A DNA stretch of 64,000 nucleotides from Clostridiales bacterium (GTDB lineage Bacteria > Bacillota > Clostridia > TANB77 > CAG-508): NCBI GenBank assembly GCA_019417465.1, contig DXVF01000010.1:1-64000 (forward strand), read 5' to 3'. The position numbers were made by a program, and so were the translations under genes. Shown here piece after piece: positions 1 through 9,399 of the stretch (its first letter is position 1; each line of letters starts with the position of its first letter). Under the pieces are notes generated by a model that was not told the origin of the DNA, searched no databases, and saw only the letters and a list, made by a program, of their open reading frames with translations.

Positions 1-278
1 TTATTATATAAGTTGAAAAATTGAAAGTCTAAATTTAAAATGCAAAATATAATTATATAAAAAAATTTATTAATTAAAAAATAAAATTAAGATTTTATAA
101 AATTTCATAAATAATTTTGTGCAAACTTTTAAATTTGTAAAATCATATTTTAAAAACGAACATTTGTTATTTGATAAAAATTAATATTAAAATCTGTTTT
201 GTTTGTAAATATTTTATATAAAATTAAATGTAATTATAAAATATTGATATAAGTGTAGTTAGCAAAAAAGTGCCAAAA
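1..278. other. AT-rich non-coding DNA
   Basis: Very AT-rich sequence with stop codons in all frames and no recognisable gene. It leads directly into the first copy of the island-flanking repeat. I see no tRNA-like or other RNA structure here. Confidence 0.6.
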
Positions 279-681
279 AATCGACGCACGAGAATCGATT
301 TTAAGCCGTTTTTATTTTTTAGACATATAGTTTTGTTGTCTAAAAAGGGCTATTTTAGAGAAAACAGCTAAAATCAATTTTAAGCGATTTTTAAATAAAA
401 GATAACAAGTTATATGAGTTATATGATAAAAAAATATAACTTATAATTGTATATACAAAATTAGAAATAAAAATTATAAAGTTATATAATATGATTAGTA
501 ATATATAAATTTGTATAACCGAATAATAACCATTATATGAAAATGTATATAATAATAAATAAAAATAGCTAGATAAAAGTTATATAGAAGGCTAAAAGCT
601 AGTAGCAGCAAGGCTTGTAAAGGACATCTGTAAAAGGTGTCTTATATTTTATCCCTACACCTGATTGCACAAAACTTTGAT
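279..681. repeat. Island-flanking repeat, left copy
   Basis: Non-coding segment that recurs, diverged, at 17551-17990 in the same orientation. The first ~140 bp share the start TCGACGCACGAGAATCGATT and two internal sub-repeats of the form AATCRATTTTAAGNNRTTTTTA. The middle is AT-rich and poorly conserved. The last ~60 bp share GTCTTATATTTT and TTGCACAAAACTTTGAT. This copy stops in the middle of a hairpin that is complete in the right copy, so its right end looks like a recombination or deletion junction. A 5'-truncated gene follows at once. It may be an attachment-type repeat, a small mobile element or an unrecognised RNA. Confidence 0.75.
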
Positions 682-711
682 AATCGTTACCTTTTGGTTA
701 ATATATTTTGA

Positions 712-1626
712 TTAGCAGTAGTATCAGATAGATGCGACTGTGAAGTTGCTATTCAGGACTTTTTTGAGTTTTCTTATGGTAAGAAGGAGAAAAATGAATT
801 AAGAGGTGTTTACATCATTGAAGATAATAAGTTAAAGCAATTTAAAGAGGGAATTTATTTACGCCCAGAAGAGTGGGGAGCTACAGACTTAAATAAATCA
901 TTTGTCAAATCACTTTTCACGATTGAAGGAAAAGAACAAGTAGTTATAGAAATTGCTAAAGGGTGTCCATATAATTGTAAATATTGTAAAGAAACATCTT
1001 TCGCAGGAATTATTGAGAGAAGAAGACCAATAAAAGATATTATCAATTATATAAATAAATCTGGTTATAATACATTTAAATTTTATGCTTCGAACTTTAC
1101 CTTAGATGAGCAATATGCAGATGATCTATGTAGTGAATTAATTAAAAGTTGTAAAAAAATAGAATGGTCATGCACTACAAGACCTGATTTATTAGATAAT
1201 GAAGATTTAATAAAAAAGATGTCTTTAGCTGGTTGTAAAAAGATATCAGTCGGTATAGAAACTCTTGAAAAAGAGGAATTAATTAATCTAAATAGAAATT
1301 ATGATACCAATTATATTGTTAACGGTATTAAGATATTGAATAAATATAATATAGAATATAAAGCGTTAATAATGTTAGGTGTTCCAAATCAAACTATAGA
1401 TAGCATATTAAATACATTGAACTTTTTAAATAAATATAATGTAACAATAAGACCAACTGCCTATACACCTTTTTACGAAATGAATTCTAATATGAGTGCA
1501 GAAGAGATTAGTAAATTTGATAAAAGAACTTTTTATAACAATATTGATGATTTAAGTTATGAAAGATTTTTGAATCTAATATATAATGTAGATGAATATA
1601 AAAATGTTTTGGAAAAGGATAAATAA
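712..1626 (+). pseudogene. Radical SAM protein, 5'-truncated
   Basis: An open frame runs from just after a stop at 709-711 to the stop at 1624-1626 and has no plausible start codon at its 5' end. The cluster motif CPYNCKYC (CxxxCxxC) for the radical SAM iron-sulfur centre lies near 964-987. Downstream the frame shows typical barrel sequence such as KISVGIETLEKEE. About 305 residues remain. The missing N-terminus would fit a cobalamin-binding or other leader domain, as in B12-type radical SAM enzymes. The break lies ~30 bp from the end of the left flanking repeat, so truncation probably came with the rearrangement that made that junction. The substrate is unknown. It heads a collinear run of small enzymes. 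Confidence 0.75.
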
Positions 1627-1632
1627 TGAAAA

Positions 1633-2202
1633 ATGAGAAGAATAGGACTGGATTTTGATGGAGTAATAGCTAATACTGATGAACTAAAAAGAGAATGGTT
1701 TGAAAAGCAGGGCATTTTATTAAATAAACTTAATAAAAGTGATATATTTAAAGAGTTAGAGAACCAATACTCTAAAGAGTTCCTATATTACCTTTATAAA
1801 GGAATGTCAGAATATGTTTTTTGTAAAGCTAGCATGGAAAGGATTGCTCCTATTGATAATGCTATTAAATCAATAAAAAATTTATCAAAACAATTTGAAA
1901 TTTATATAATTAGTGCTAGAAATCAAGGGCAAATAATGTTATTACAAGATTGGTTAAGGAAATATAAAATAGATACATATATAAAAAAAATCATTTCTTC
2001 GTCAGAAGAAGGCAAGGGAAAGTTACAAATTTGCAAAGAAAATAATATATCATTTTTTTGCGATGATGATATTAGGCATTTGATATGTGAGGGAGAATAT
2101 AATATTGTTAAATTTCTATTTAATAGTAAATTATGTACAGTAGATGAAATATACTGTGTAGAAAATTGGAATGATATAGTTAATTATTTAGAAAGAGTAT
2201 AG
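1633..2202 (+). CDS. HAD-family hydrolase
   Basis: A 189-residue protein whose N-terminus RIGLDFDGVIANT carries the HAD nucleophile motif DxDG (motif I). YIISARNQ near residue 95 fits motif II, and CDDDIRH near residue 137 fits the acidic motif. The size and single-domain form suit small phosphatases of the 5'-nucleotidase or phosphoglycolate-phosphatase type, but the substrate cannot be read. The start is the ATG seven bases after the radical SAM stop, with a weak AAGGA upstream. The next gene begins nine bases after the stop, so co-transcription is likely. Confidence 0.8.
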   Translation: MRRIGLDFDGVIANTDELKREWFEKQGILLNKLNKSDIFKELENQYSKEFLYYLYKGMSEYVFCKASMERIAPIDNAIKSIKNLSKQFEIYIISARNQGQIMLLQDWLRKYKIDTYIKKIISSSEEGKGKLQICKENNISFFCDDDIRHLICEGEYNIVKFLFNSKLCTVDEIYCVENWNDIVNYLERV

Positions 2203-2211
2203 GAAAATATA

Positions 2212-3040
2212 ATGAATTATATTAATATTTTAAATAAAATTATTGATGAAAATAAAAAAAATGAAAAAACAGAAGAAAATCCATATTTTGTATTTACATG
2301 GGGACAAGCTGGTGCTGGAAAATCAAATTTAATAAAAATAATAAAACATAATTTTAAAAATGAGAATTTTATAATTATAGATGCAGATGAATATAGGGAA
2401 TATCATCCAAACATTAAGTATATAATGAAAGATACTACTACAGTTGCTAAGAAAACTGGTGAATTTATACGAGAGATAGAAAAGAGTCTATTAGATACTT
2501 ATATAAAGTCTAAAAATAATGTAATTTTTGTAACAAGTTCTAAAGATTATGTTGAAATGTCTCAACTTATTGATGAGTTATTAAAATATAACTATAAAAT
2601 ACATGTTTATGGTATGATTACATCATTTTCAGAAGCTTTTATTTCTACACTAGAAAGATACGAATTACAATTGAAAATGCAAAAGGAAATTCCAAGATTT
2701 GTCGATTTTAATTTTTATAGAAAATCTTTTTTGCGGTACAAGAGATACACTAAAAAAGATAATAAAAGATAATAGAATCGAAAAAATAAAATTATTCAAA
2801 AGAGGTAATAGAATAAATGATATTGATATAGAGATAAAATATAAAAATATTGAAGAGGAATTAGATGAAGATTATTATTATAATAAAGAAAGGATACTCA
2901 AAAGAATTAATAACATATATTTGTCAAGAATTAAAAGAAATGCGAATAAAATGGAATTTGAAGTTTTAGAAGATTTTAAAAAGGATATTGGTATAAATAT
3001 GGAAAAACAATTTACCAATAATCCAACTTTTATGATGTAG
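2212..3040 (+). CDS. Zeta-toxin-like P-loop kinase, +1 recoded
   Basis: The N-terminal part has a Walker A motif, GQAGAGKSN (about residue 31), and IIDADEYREYHPN (about residue 56), a signature of the zeta toxin/UDP-N-acetylglucosamine kinase family. The first frame runs into an unrelated tail and stops at 2772. At 2731-2737 the sequence is TTG CGG T. Skipping the C at 2734 gives FLGTRDTLKKI and continues openly to 3040, for a total near 275 residues, which is close to the family length. No epsilon-type antitoxin gene is adjacent, so a metabolic kinase role is as likely as a toxin. The gene would be a pseudogene unless CGG frameshifting occurs, as proposed for other genes here. Confidence 0.7.
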
Positions 3041-3283
3041 GCATAGAAAATATATTTCTTTATGTTGTACTATTAGAAAGAATTATTAAAATTAGTATAA
3101 AGTTTAGGTATTTGATTATTAATTAATTTAGGTTACAATTTTTATAGATAAAGAATATACCTATTTATAAAATTTTACAAATAATATTTACAAAATTAAC
3201 ATAATTTGTTAAAATGTTAATGGATTTATATATTTAATAAGAAATATATAAAATTTAATATTTGAATTATAGGAATGATAAAA

Positions 3284-4021
3284 ATGGATTTAAAAGAAAA
3301 AGTAGTTATTATAACAGGTGGGGCAAAAGGTATTGGAGAAGCTATTGCTAAAGAATTATATAATGAAATGTGTAAAGTGATTATTTTAGATATTGACAAA
3401 TTACAGGGGGAAAAATTGCAAAATGACCTAAATAATGAAATTGAATTTATCAATATCGATATTTCAAGAGAAAATCAGGTAAGAGAAGCCAGTAAATACA
3501 TAATGGAAAAATATAAAAATATTGATATATTAATCAACAATGCAGCAAAACAGACAGAAAATAAGTTCTTTGAAATGTCTGTTAACGAATTCAAAGAAAT
3601 AATAGATACAAATTTAATAGGAAATTTTATATGTAGTAGTGTGTTTGGAGAAAAAATGAAAAACGGAAGTAAGATTATAAATATGCTTTCTGTTCATTAT
3701 AATAAACCAAGAAAAAATAAATACAGTTATGATGCATCAAAAGCAGGAATTGCTATGCTTACGCAAGAGATGGCACTTGAATTGGCTGATAAAAATATAA
3801 CTGTTAACGGAATTTCATATGGTGCTTGTGTTACACCTATGAATTATAATTGGATAAATGATGAAAATCTTGTAAATAGAACATTAGATAAGATACCTTT
3901 AAAATGGATAGCAAAGCCAGAAGAAATAGCAAGATTTACCAAAATAGTTATACAAGAATTTAGTGATTATGCTACTGGAAGTATATTTAATATAGATGGT
4001 GGTAGAAATTTAACAAATTAA
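3284..4021 (+). CDS. Short-chain dehydrogenase/reductase (SDR)
   Basis: A classical SDR of about 245 residues. The nucleotide-binding motif TGGAKGIGEA is at the N-terminus (TGxxxGxG), INNAAK matches the NNAG position, and catalytic YDASK (YxxxK) is near residue 148. FNIDGGRN at the C-terminus is typical of the family. It should oxidise or reduce an alcohol or ketone with NAD(P)(H); the substrate is unknown. The ATG at 3284 is preferred over the one at 3275 because AGGA at 3271-3274 is correctly spaced. A gap of ~240 bp before it suggests its own promoter. The APH-like gene follows within 20 bp. Confidence 0.88.
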   Translation: MDLKEKVVIITGGAKGIGEAIAKELYNEMCKVIILDIDKLQGEKLQNDLNNEIEFINIDISRENQVREASKYIMEKYKNIDILINNAAKQTENKFFEMSVNEFKEIIDTNLIGNFICSSVFGEKMKNGSKIINMLSVHYNKPRKNKYSYDASKAGIAMLTQEMALELADKNITVNGISYGACVTPMNYNWINDENLVNRTLDKIPLKWIAKPEEIARFTKIVIQEFSDYATGSIFNIDGGRNLTN

Positions 4022-4039
4022 ATAGAATAGAGGGATTTG

Positions 4040-5209
4040 ATGGACGATTCAATAGAAGATTATATTAGTAAAGAGATGAATATCAAATTAAAAAAAAGAA
4101 AGATATTAATTAAAGACACAGATAAAGAAATAATGAAGACTTTAAAAAAAGAAGATTATGATATTGAATACATTAATTTTCAAAATAATTCTATTAATGG
4201 TATAGCAAATAGGTCAAGGGATAGATATTTTTTTAAAATATTAAATAAACAAGATTTTATTAATGAAATAATTGGTTATATACACATAAAAGAGACATTA
4301 CCTATTAACAGAATAAAAGAAATATTAGAATTTCAAAATAATTATTGTATTATAATTTATAATTATGAAAATACAATTTCTAAAAATAAGGGTTTATTAA
4401 ATGACTTTTTTGTAAAGAATGATTTAGTTATATATGATGATTCAGAAGAAATAATAAGCAAAATAATAAATTTATACCAAAAGATATTTAGTAAAACCAT
4501 TATTGCAGAAGAATATCCAATGCAACAATTTTTTAAAGACAGAATAGATTCTAGATTAAAGAAGTGGTATAATAATGAAACATTATTTGAGTATAGTGTT
4601 ATTATTAATGGTGTAGGAAGTAAAAAAACAAAGGAAATTGTAAAGGAATGTATAGAATTTTTTAATTTAAATCATAAACTAAAATGTGCTTTAACACAGG
4701 GAGATCCGAATACTTTAAATATAGGAATAAAACCGATTTTTTTTGATTTTGCGACAGCAGGATATAATCCAATTATTTGTGAGTTGTCAGCCATATTTTG
4801 GTCAGTTATTATTGCAGATGCATATTTTTGCCCCAAATATCACAAAAAATCATATAATAACCATGAAAATGTTTTTGAAAATATAGAAAAGTTTGCGCCA
4901 GATATTAAATATACAACTAATGATATTAAAAAGGAAATAAATATTGTAACAAATATAAAAACAAGTAAAATAAGAATAGATTTCATGAAAAAATATATCA
5001 AAATGTTAAAAGAACTAAATGTCAATATTAATAAAGAAATTATATATTTTTTAATAATGAGAATACTTTGTATATTCGATATAAGAACAATGGAAAAAAA
5101 GGATTATTTTTATAGTATATTTATATTACATTATATTTATCAAAATACTTTAAATGATACTTATAATAGCTTGAACACTATATTAGACGATTTTCAGACT
5201 ATTATTTGA
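4040..5209 (+). CDS. Aminoglycoside-phosphotransferase-like kinase
   Basis: A 389-residue protein with the C-terminal signature of the APH/choline kinase fold. LTQGDPNTLNIG is the catalytic loop, with Gln in place of the usual His of HGD, and FFDFATAG is the metal-binding DxxxxG region. The N-terminal lobe is poorly conserved. The family phosphorylates hydroxyls on small molecules such as aminoglycosides, choline or homoserine, and the substrate here is not evident. AGAGGGA lies ahead of the ATG at 4040. The gene lies between an SDR and a Nudix hydrolase in a run of nucleotide-handling enzymes, so a role in small-molecule metabolism is likelier than drug resistance. Confidence 0.7.
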   Translation: MDDSIEDYISKEMNIKLKKRKILIKDTDKEIMKTLKKEDYDIEYINFQNNSINGIANRSRDRYFFKILNKQDFINEIIGYIHIKETLPINRIKEILEFQNNYCIIIYNYENTISKNKGLLNDFFVKNDLVIYDDSEEIISKIINLYQKIFSKTIIAEEYPMQQFFKDRIDSRLKKWYNNETLFEYSVIINGVGSKKTKEIVKECIEFFNLNHKLKCALTQGDPNTLNIGIKPIFFDFATAGYNPIICELSAIFWSVIIADAYFCPKYHKKSYNNHENVFENIEKFAPDIKYTTNDIKKEINIVTNIKTSKIRIDFMKKYIKMLKELNVNINKEIIYFLIMRILCIFDIRTMEKKDYFYSIFILHYIYQNTLNDTYNSLNTILDDFQTII

Positions 5210-5239
5210 TATATTAATTATTAAGAGGAGATATGTAGA

Positions 5240-5713
5240 ATGAGAAAAGGAACTGTTAGAGGAATTATTGTAAAAGACAACAAAGTAGCAGTAATCAAAA
5301 GAATAAGAGAGAAAGATGGAAAGATTCGAGAATACTATGTATTACCAGGAGGAGGAGTAGAAGAAAAAGAAACACTAGAGCAAGCAATGCGTAGAGAAGC
5401 AAAAGAAGAGTTAGGCGTTGAAATAAAAATAGATGGAGTATTATATAAGTTCGTAAATATGGGAGAGCTAAATCATTTTATGTTATGTGAAATTACAAAT
5501 GGGGAATTTGGAACTGGTACAGGCCCAGAATATACAAGCAAGGAATATAGTGATAGAGGACAGTATATACCTATGTTGTTATCTAGAGAAGAAATTCAAC
5601 ATGTAGATTTGGTACCAAATGAAATAAGAGATAGAATTATACAAGATACTTATAAAGACAAAATATTAGATCAACTTAAAAATGTTATCGAAGATAGAGA
5701 ACAAGAAAGGTAG
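5240..5713 (+). CDS. Nudix hydrolase
   Basis: A 157-residue single-domain Nudix protein. The Nudix box runs from PGGGVEEKETLEQA through RREAKEELGVE (GX5EX7REUXEEXGU), with all catalytic glutamates present. It should hydrolyse a nucleoside diphosphate linked to another group; the specificity is unknown. GAGGAG lies ahead of the ATG. The thymidylate-kinase-like gene follows after eight bases, and the ER-stop end of this ORF supplies the Shine-Dalgarno sequence for it. That arrangement repeats through this run and argues for one operon. Confidence 0.88.
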   Translation: MRKGTVRGIIVKDNKVAVIKRIREKDGKIREYYVLPGGGVEEKETLEQAMRREAKEELGVEIKIDGVLYKFVNMGELNHFMLCEITNGEFGTGTGPEYTSKEYSDRGQYIPMLLSREEIQHVDLVPNEIRDRIIQDTYKDKILDQLKNVIEDREQER

Positions 5714-5721
5714 ATGAAATT

Positions 5722-6381
5722 ATGAGTTATATTATTTCTATTAATGGTAATGATGGAAGTGGAAAAACAACACAAATTGATTTGTTAAAAAAACTTTCTA
5801 GTAAAAGTACATTTTTTCCGCCAGACATAGCACAATATGGTGTTTTTCCTAAATTACCAGAAAAAGAATCTTTTGAATGGTGGTTTTTTAAGAGTAGTAT
5901 TGAGGAATTCTGTGAAGCTATATATCGAGGAATTAAATATAGAGAAGAACAAATTAAAAAACAAGAAAAGCCTCTTATAATACTTGATAAAGGAATAGAT
6001 ACATTTGAAGCTAGAATAATGGCTAATTTTATGTGTAGAGGAATGAAACAAGAAGAAGTTTTAAAAAAGATGCTTGAAATAAAGCAAAAAGTAGGATTAC
6101 AAGACAAAGAAGATATTAAATTATTCTTAATGCTAAATACAGATGAAGATAGAAGAAGAGAGATTGCAAAAAGTAGAAGAGGAACGTCTTTTGGACAATC
6201 ATATTATGATAAATATCAAAGTATATTAGGAAAAGTAACAGAGGAACAATTAAAAAAAGGAATCTATGAAATAGTTGATGCTAGTGGAAGTATAGAAAAA
6301 GTTAATAATAATATTGTTAATATTGTAAAGACAAGAGTTTTTAATGACAGACAATTAGAAAGTAGAGAGTATGAAAGATAA
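5722..6381 (+). CDS. Thymidylate-kinase-like P-loop kinase
   Basis: A 219-residue protein starting ISINGNDGSGKTTQID, the Walker A of the thymidylate/deoxynucleoside kinase superfamily. ILDKGIDTFEAR (about residue 90) takes the place of the DR(Y/F) motif, and RRREIAKSRRG fits the lid region. This is unlikely to be the housekeeping Tmk because the sequence is divergent and sits in an accessory enzyme run. A (deoxy)nucleotide or modified-nucleotide substrate is inferred. The adjacent Nudix gene starts directly after its stop. Confidence 0.75.
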   Translation: MSYIISINGNDGSGKTTQIDLLKKLSSKSTFFPPDIAQYGVFPKLPEKESFEWWFFKSSIEEFCEAIYRGIKYREEQIKKQEKPLIILDKGIDTFEARIMANFMCRGMKQEEVLKKMLEIKQKVGLQDKEDIKLFLMLNTDEDRRREIAKSRRGTSFGQSYYDKYQSILGKVTEEQLKKGIYEIVDASGSIEKVNNNIVNIVKTRVFNDRQLESREYER

Positions 6382-6382
6382 T

Positions 6383-6886
6383 ATGGAATTAGTAGATATA
6401 TATGACGACAACATGAATAAAACTAGTATAATAAAAAATAGAGATGAAGACTTAGTTGAAGGTGAATATCATTTATCAATACATTTTTGGATAATAAATC
6501 AAGAAAAAATATTAATACAAAAAAGAGCAAATAATAAAAAAACATATCCTAATATGTGGTCAATAATAACAGGAGGAGTTATAAGTTCTGAAACTGCAGA
6601 AGAAGCATGTGATAGGGAATGTTTTGAAGAAATAGGGATAAAGATAGACAATAAGACGAAATTAGGAATAATAAAAAGAAAATATGATTTTGTTAACGTA
6701 TTCCTTACAAATAAGTTACCAAATATAAACAATATAATTATTGATAAAGAGGAAGTAGAAAAATGTAAAATAATAGATATTCAAACTTTTGAATCAATGA
6801 TAAAGAACAAAAAAATAGTAGACAGTATAATAAATGAATATTTTACATATATTAAGCCTTTGATACAAGGGGGAAAAAATGAATAA
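6383..6886 (+). CDS. Nudix hydrolase, IPP-isomerase-like subgroup
   Basis: A 167-residue Nudix protein with the N-terminus MELVDIYDDNMNKT and WSIITGGVISSETAEEA followed by CDRECFEEIGI. This arrangement is typical of the YfcD/isopentenyl-diphosphate-isomerase-like Nudix subgroup. The ATG at 6383 is chosen because it gives the usual family N-terminus and follows the preceding stop by one base; an ATG at 6371 is also possible. Its end overlaps the next gene by eight bases. The substrate is unknown. Confidence 0.82.
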   Translation: MELVDIYDDNMNKTSIIKNRDEDLVEGEYHLSIHFWIINQEKILIQKRANNKKTYPNMWSIITGGVISSETAEEACDRECFEEIGIKIDNKTKLGIIKRKYDFVNVFLTNKLPNINNIIIDKEEVEKCKIIDIQTFESMIKNKKIVDSIINEYFTYIKPLIQGGKNE

Positions 6887-7475
6887 AGAATATATTTTTG
6901 TAACAGGTCCATCGGAGTCTGGAAAAAGTGGAGCTGCAGAATATATGGAAAAGAAATTTAACAATATAAAACACTTAAAAATGCGTGACATAATACAAAT
7001 GGCAGATATTAAAGTAGATGACTGCACAGAACAATTTTGGCGTGAATATATAAGTATGGCTATTAAAATGAGTGAAGGAAAGTCCATTATTGTTATGGAT
7101 ACTTTAAGAAAGCCGGAGAGTGCTATAATATTAAATAGACAATTAAAAGATAGGATGCATATTTTATATATTGATGCAGACTTAAAAAATAGAGTCATAA
7201 GAGAATATAGTAAATTAAGAAGAGAAGGAAAAAATAATAGTTTTGAAGATGTATTAGAGAGAACTAATCGAAAAGATATAGAAAAGGAAAAATTCGGCTT
7301 AGGAAGAATAAAAACTTTAATTAAAACTAGTGAAGGTAAAATACAAATGGATGGAGAAGGGGATGTATATCCAAATATTATAGATAATAATGGAGATTTA
7401 GATGAATTACATAGAAAGTTAGATGAATTTATAAATGAAATAGAAAAAAGAAATGAAGAAGAAATTGAGAGGTAA
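6879..7475 (+). CDS. P-loop nucleotide kinase-like protein
   Basis: A 198-residue protein with an N-terminal Walker A motif TGPSESGKSGAAEY, then LKMRDIIQMAD and IIVMDTLRKPESA. The pattern resembles the dephospho-CoA kinase/adenylate kinase part of the P-loop NTPases, but no specific family signature is complete. The C-terminus is charged and partly helical. GGGGGA precedes the ATG, which overlaps the end of the Nudix gene, so the two are translationally coupled. The nucleotidyltransferase gene follows at once. Confidence 0.65.
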   Translation: MNKEYIFVTGPSESGKSGAAEYMEKKFNNIKHLKMRDIIQMADIKVDDCTEQFWREYISMAIKMSEGKSIIVMDTLRKPESAIILNRQLKDRMHILYIDADLKNRVIREYSKLRREGKNNSFEDVLERTNRKDIEKEKFGLGRIKTLIKTSEGKIQMDGEGDVYPNIIDNNGDLDELHRKLDEFINEIEKRNEEEIER

Positions 7476-7479
7476 TAGA

Positions 7480-8166
7480 ATGTTAATTAAAAATATTGAA
7501 GAATATAATATCCCTGACGAATACAGAAAAATAATTATAGACTTCTATAGAAAGACAATGGAAATGCTAAAAGAAAAAATACTATTATTCGTTATAGGTG
7601 GAAGTTGTGGAAGAGAAGCTGTTCATCAAGGGTGGAGTGATATAGATATTCTAATTGTATTAAAAGAATATAAATATGAATATGTGAAAAAGTTACAAAA
7701 AGCTATTTTTACATATCAAATTAAAGTGGGAACAACAATTTATTCTCAAAAAGAATTTGAAGTAGGAAGAATTGATGGAAAGACAATGTATACTATGTAT
7801 CTACTAGAAAACGATATACTTAAAGCTAATTATTATAATGATAAGTTAAAATTGCCAGTAGTAACATTAGAGATGTTACAAGATAATGACAGTAGAATGA
7901 TTTTAGAAGCAGAACATAAATTAAAAAGATTACTACATAACATTAATTTAGATAAAAAGTCTATTATAAAGACATTAGCATTAATAATGAAGGTGAATCT
8001 AATAAAGAACGAAATAATCCCTATTAAATATGAAGATATATTTTATAATTTTGCTAAACAATTCAATATTGAATATTATGATATATCAAAGGATTTAAAC
8101 AAAGATGAAATAAAAGAAGAACTAATATTATATGCAATAAAAGTAATAGAGTTAATTTCGAATTAG
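7480..8166 (+). CDS. Nucleotidyltransferase domain protein
   Basis: A 228-residue protein with the polymerase-beta-type nucleotidyltransferase motif. VIGGSCGREAVHQGWSDIDI contains GGS and DxD (SDID), which should bind the metal and NTP. The C-terminal ~100 residues are helical. Such proteins transfer a nucleotide to a small molecule or protein. The start is the ATG at 7480, preceded by GAGAGG, rather than the longer in-frame start at 7453. It closes the tightly packed part of the run; a 230 bp gap follows. Confidence 0.75.
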   Translation: MLIKNIEEYNIPDEYRKIIIDFYRKTMEMLKEKILLFVIGGSCGREAVHQGWSDIDILIVLKEYKYEYVKKLQKAIFTYQIKVGTTIYSQKEFEVGRIDGKTMYTMYLLENDILKANYYNDKLKLPVVTLEMLQDNDSRMILEAEHKLKRLLHNINLDKKSIIKTLALIMKVNLIKNEIIPIKYEDIFYNFAKQFNIEYYDISKDLNKDEIKEELILYAIKVIELISN

Positions 8167-8395
8167 AGTTGTAGTAGAATTGTATTCTTATTTATAAATA
8201 ATGAAATTACAAATTTTTAAACTAGGTAATAAAAAGATAAGAATATAGTAATGTGTTGTGTTTTAATACTAAAAAATAGCTATCAAGATATTTTAATGAA
8301 GCTATAAGTTCTAAAATGAACTATATAAAAGATACTTTTTTATATCGATAAGGTGAAAATAGAACAGCTAGTTTGCATAGAAAAGTGAGGTAAAT

Positions 8396-8962
8396 ATGAA
8401 AACAAGAATAATTTTGGTGAGACATGCAGAATGTATAGGGAATATAACTAATAGATTGTCAGGAAGAACAAACTTTGATTTAACTGACAATGGCGTATCA
8501 CAAGCTAAAAGACTTGCTCAAGAGTTGAAAAATAAAAAAATAGATATAATTTATAGTAGCCCATTGCAAAGAGCTATTGACACAGCTAAAATTATAGCAG
8601 AATATAATGGAAATATTGATATTAGAATCGATGAAAATCTTATAGAGATAGATTACGGTGTATGTGATGGAATGAGTTGGAATGATATAAATATTCAATA
8701 TCCAAATATAAAAAAATCATGGAAAGAAATATATCATTATCCAATTGACATTCCAAAACAAGAGAGTTTTTTTACAGTATCTGAAAGAATGGAAAGGTCA
8801 ATAAAAGATATAGCAAATACCAATAAATGTAAGACGGTGTGTATAGTTTCTCATGGTATAGCTATTCAAAGTTATATGTTTAAATTATATAAGCAAGATT
8901 TAAATGAATCTAAAGATCTACAACAATTAAAAAATACTGAATATATTGAATTTGAATTATGA
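8396..8962 (+). CDS. Histidine phosphatase (phosphoglycerate-mutase-like)
   Basis: A 188-residue member of the histidine phosphatase superfamily. LVRHAECIGN at the N-terminus has the catalytic RH, YSSPLQRAIDTA supplies the second arginine, NLIEIDYGVCDG the acid, and IVSHGIAIQ the second catalytic histidine. It resembles CobC/GpmB-type broad phosphatases. A homologous family member lies at 43177-43806 in the second island, also next to radical SAM and kinase genes. GAGG precedes the start. Confidence 0.9.
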   Translation: MKTRIILVRHAECIGNITNRLSGRTNFDLTDNGVSQAKRLAQELKNKKIDIIYSSPLQRAIDTAKIIAEYNGNIDIRIDENLIEIDYGVCDGMSWNDINIQYPNIKKSWKEIYHYPIDIPKQESFFTVSERMERSIKDIANTNKCKTVCIVSHGIAIQSYMFKLYKQDLNESKDLQQLKNTEYIEFEL

Positions 8963-8995
8963 AAATATATAAGTAAAAAGGAGTCGATAAGTGAT

Positions 8996-9385
8996 ATGAA
9001 TAAGGAAGAATTATTAAAACTATTAGAAAGTCTAGATATACCTAAAGATGAATATTATATTTTAGGTGGAGGTAGTTTGGTTATGTTTGGCATCAAAGAT
9101 ACTACTGCAGATTTAGATTTGTGTGTCTCTGAAGAATTATTTACAAGATTAAAAGAGGCGTATAAGCTTGAAGAAAAAGATAAAAATGAATGTGGTTTTT
9201 ATCGTATATCAGACCTTATAGAAGTGATTTCAAATCCTAAAGAAAAATTTACTATGGAAAAAATAGATGGATATAATGTAGAGGAATTAAATAGAATACT
9301 TGCTTTTAAGAAAAAGAGAAATGCACCTAAAGATCAACCTTATATTGAAAAAATTACTAAATATTTAGAAGAAAATAAAAAATAA
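8996..9385 (+). CDS. Small nucleotidyltransferase-like protein
   Basis: A 129-residue protein with ILGGGSLVMFG and TTADLDLCV, matching the GGS and DxD elements of the nucleotidyltransferase fold used by AbiEii-type and related uncharacterised families. The rest is helical and charged. AGGAG lies a few bases ahead of the start. A strong terminator follows directly, so it is the last gene of the left enzyme run. A toxin role would need a partner antitoxin, and none is visible. Confidence 0.6.
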   Translation: MNKEELLKLLESLDIPKDEYYILGGGSLVMFGIKDTTADLDLCVSEELFTRLKEAYKLEEKDKNECGFYRISDLIEVISNPKEKFTMEKIDGYNVEELNRILAFKKKRNAPKDQPYIEKITKYLEENKK

Positions 9386-9399
9386 AAAATGCCTAAAGA

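Noticed and set aside
855..1046. Minus-strand ORF opposite the radical SAM gene
   Set aside because: It is a shadow of the plus-strand frame, which carries the CxxxCxxC motif. Many other antisense ORFs were dropped for the same reason.
2728..2737. Explaining the zeta-like kinase break by one extra T in the T6 run
   Set aside because: Removing a T also restores the frame (giving SFCGTRD), so it cannot be excluded. The CGG skip gives an equally good join and matches nine other sites, so it is preferred.
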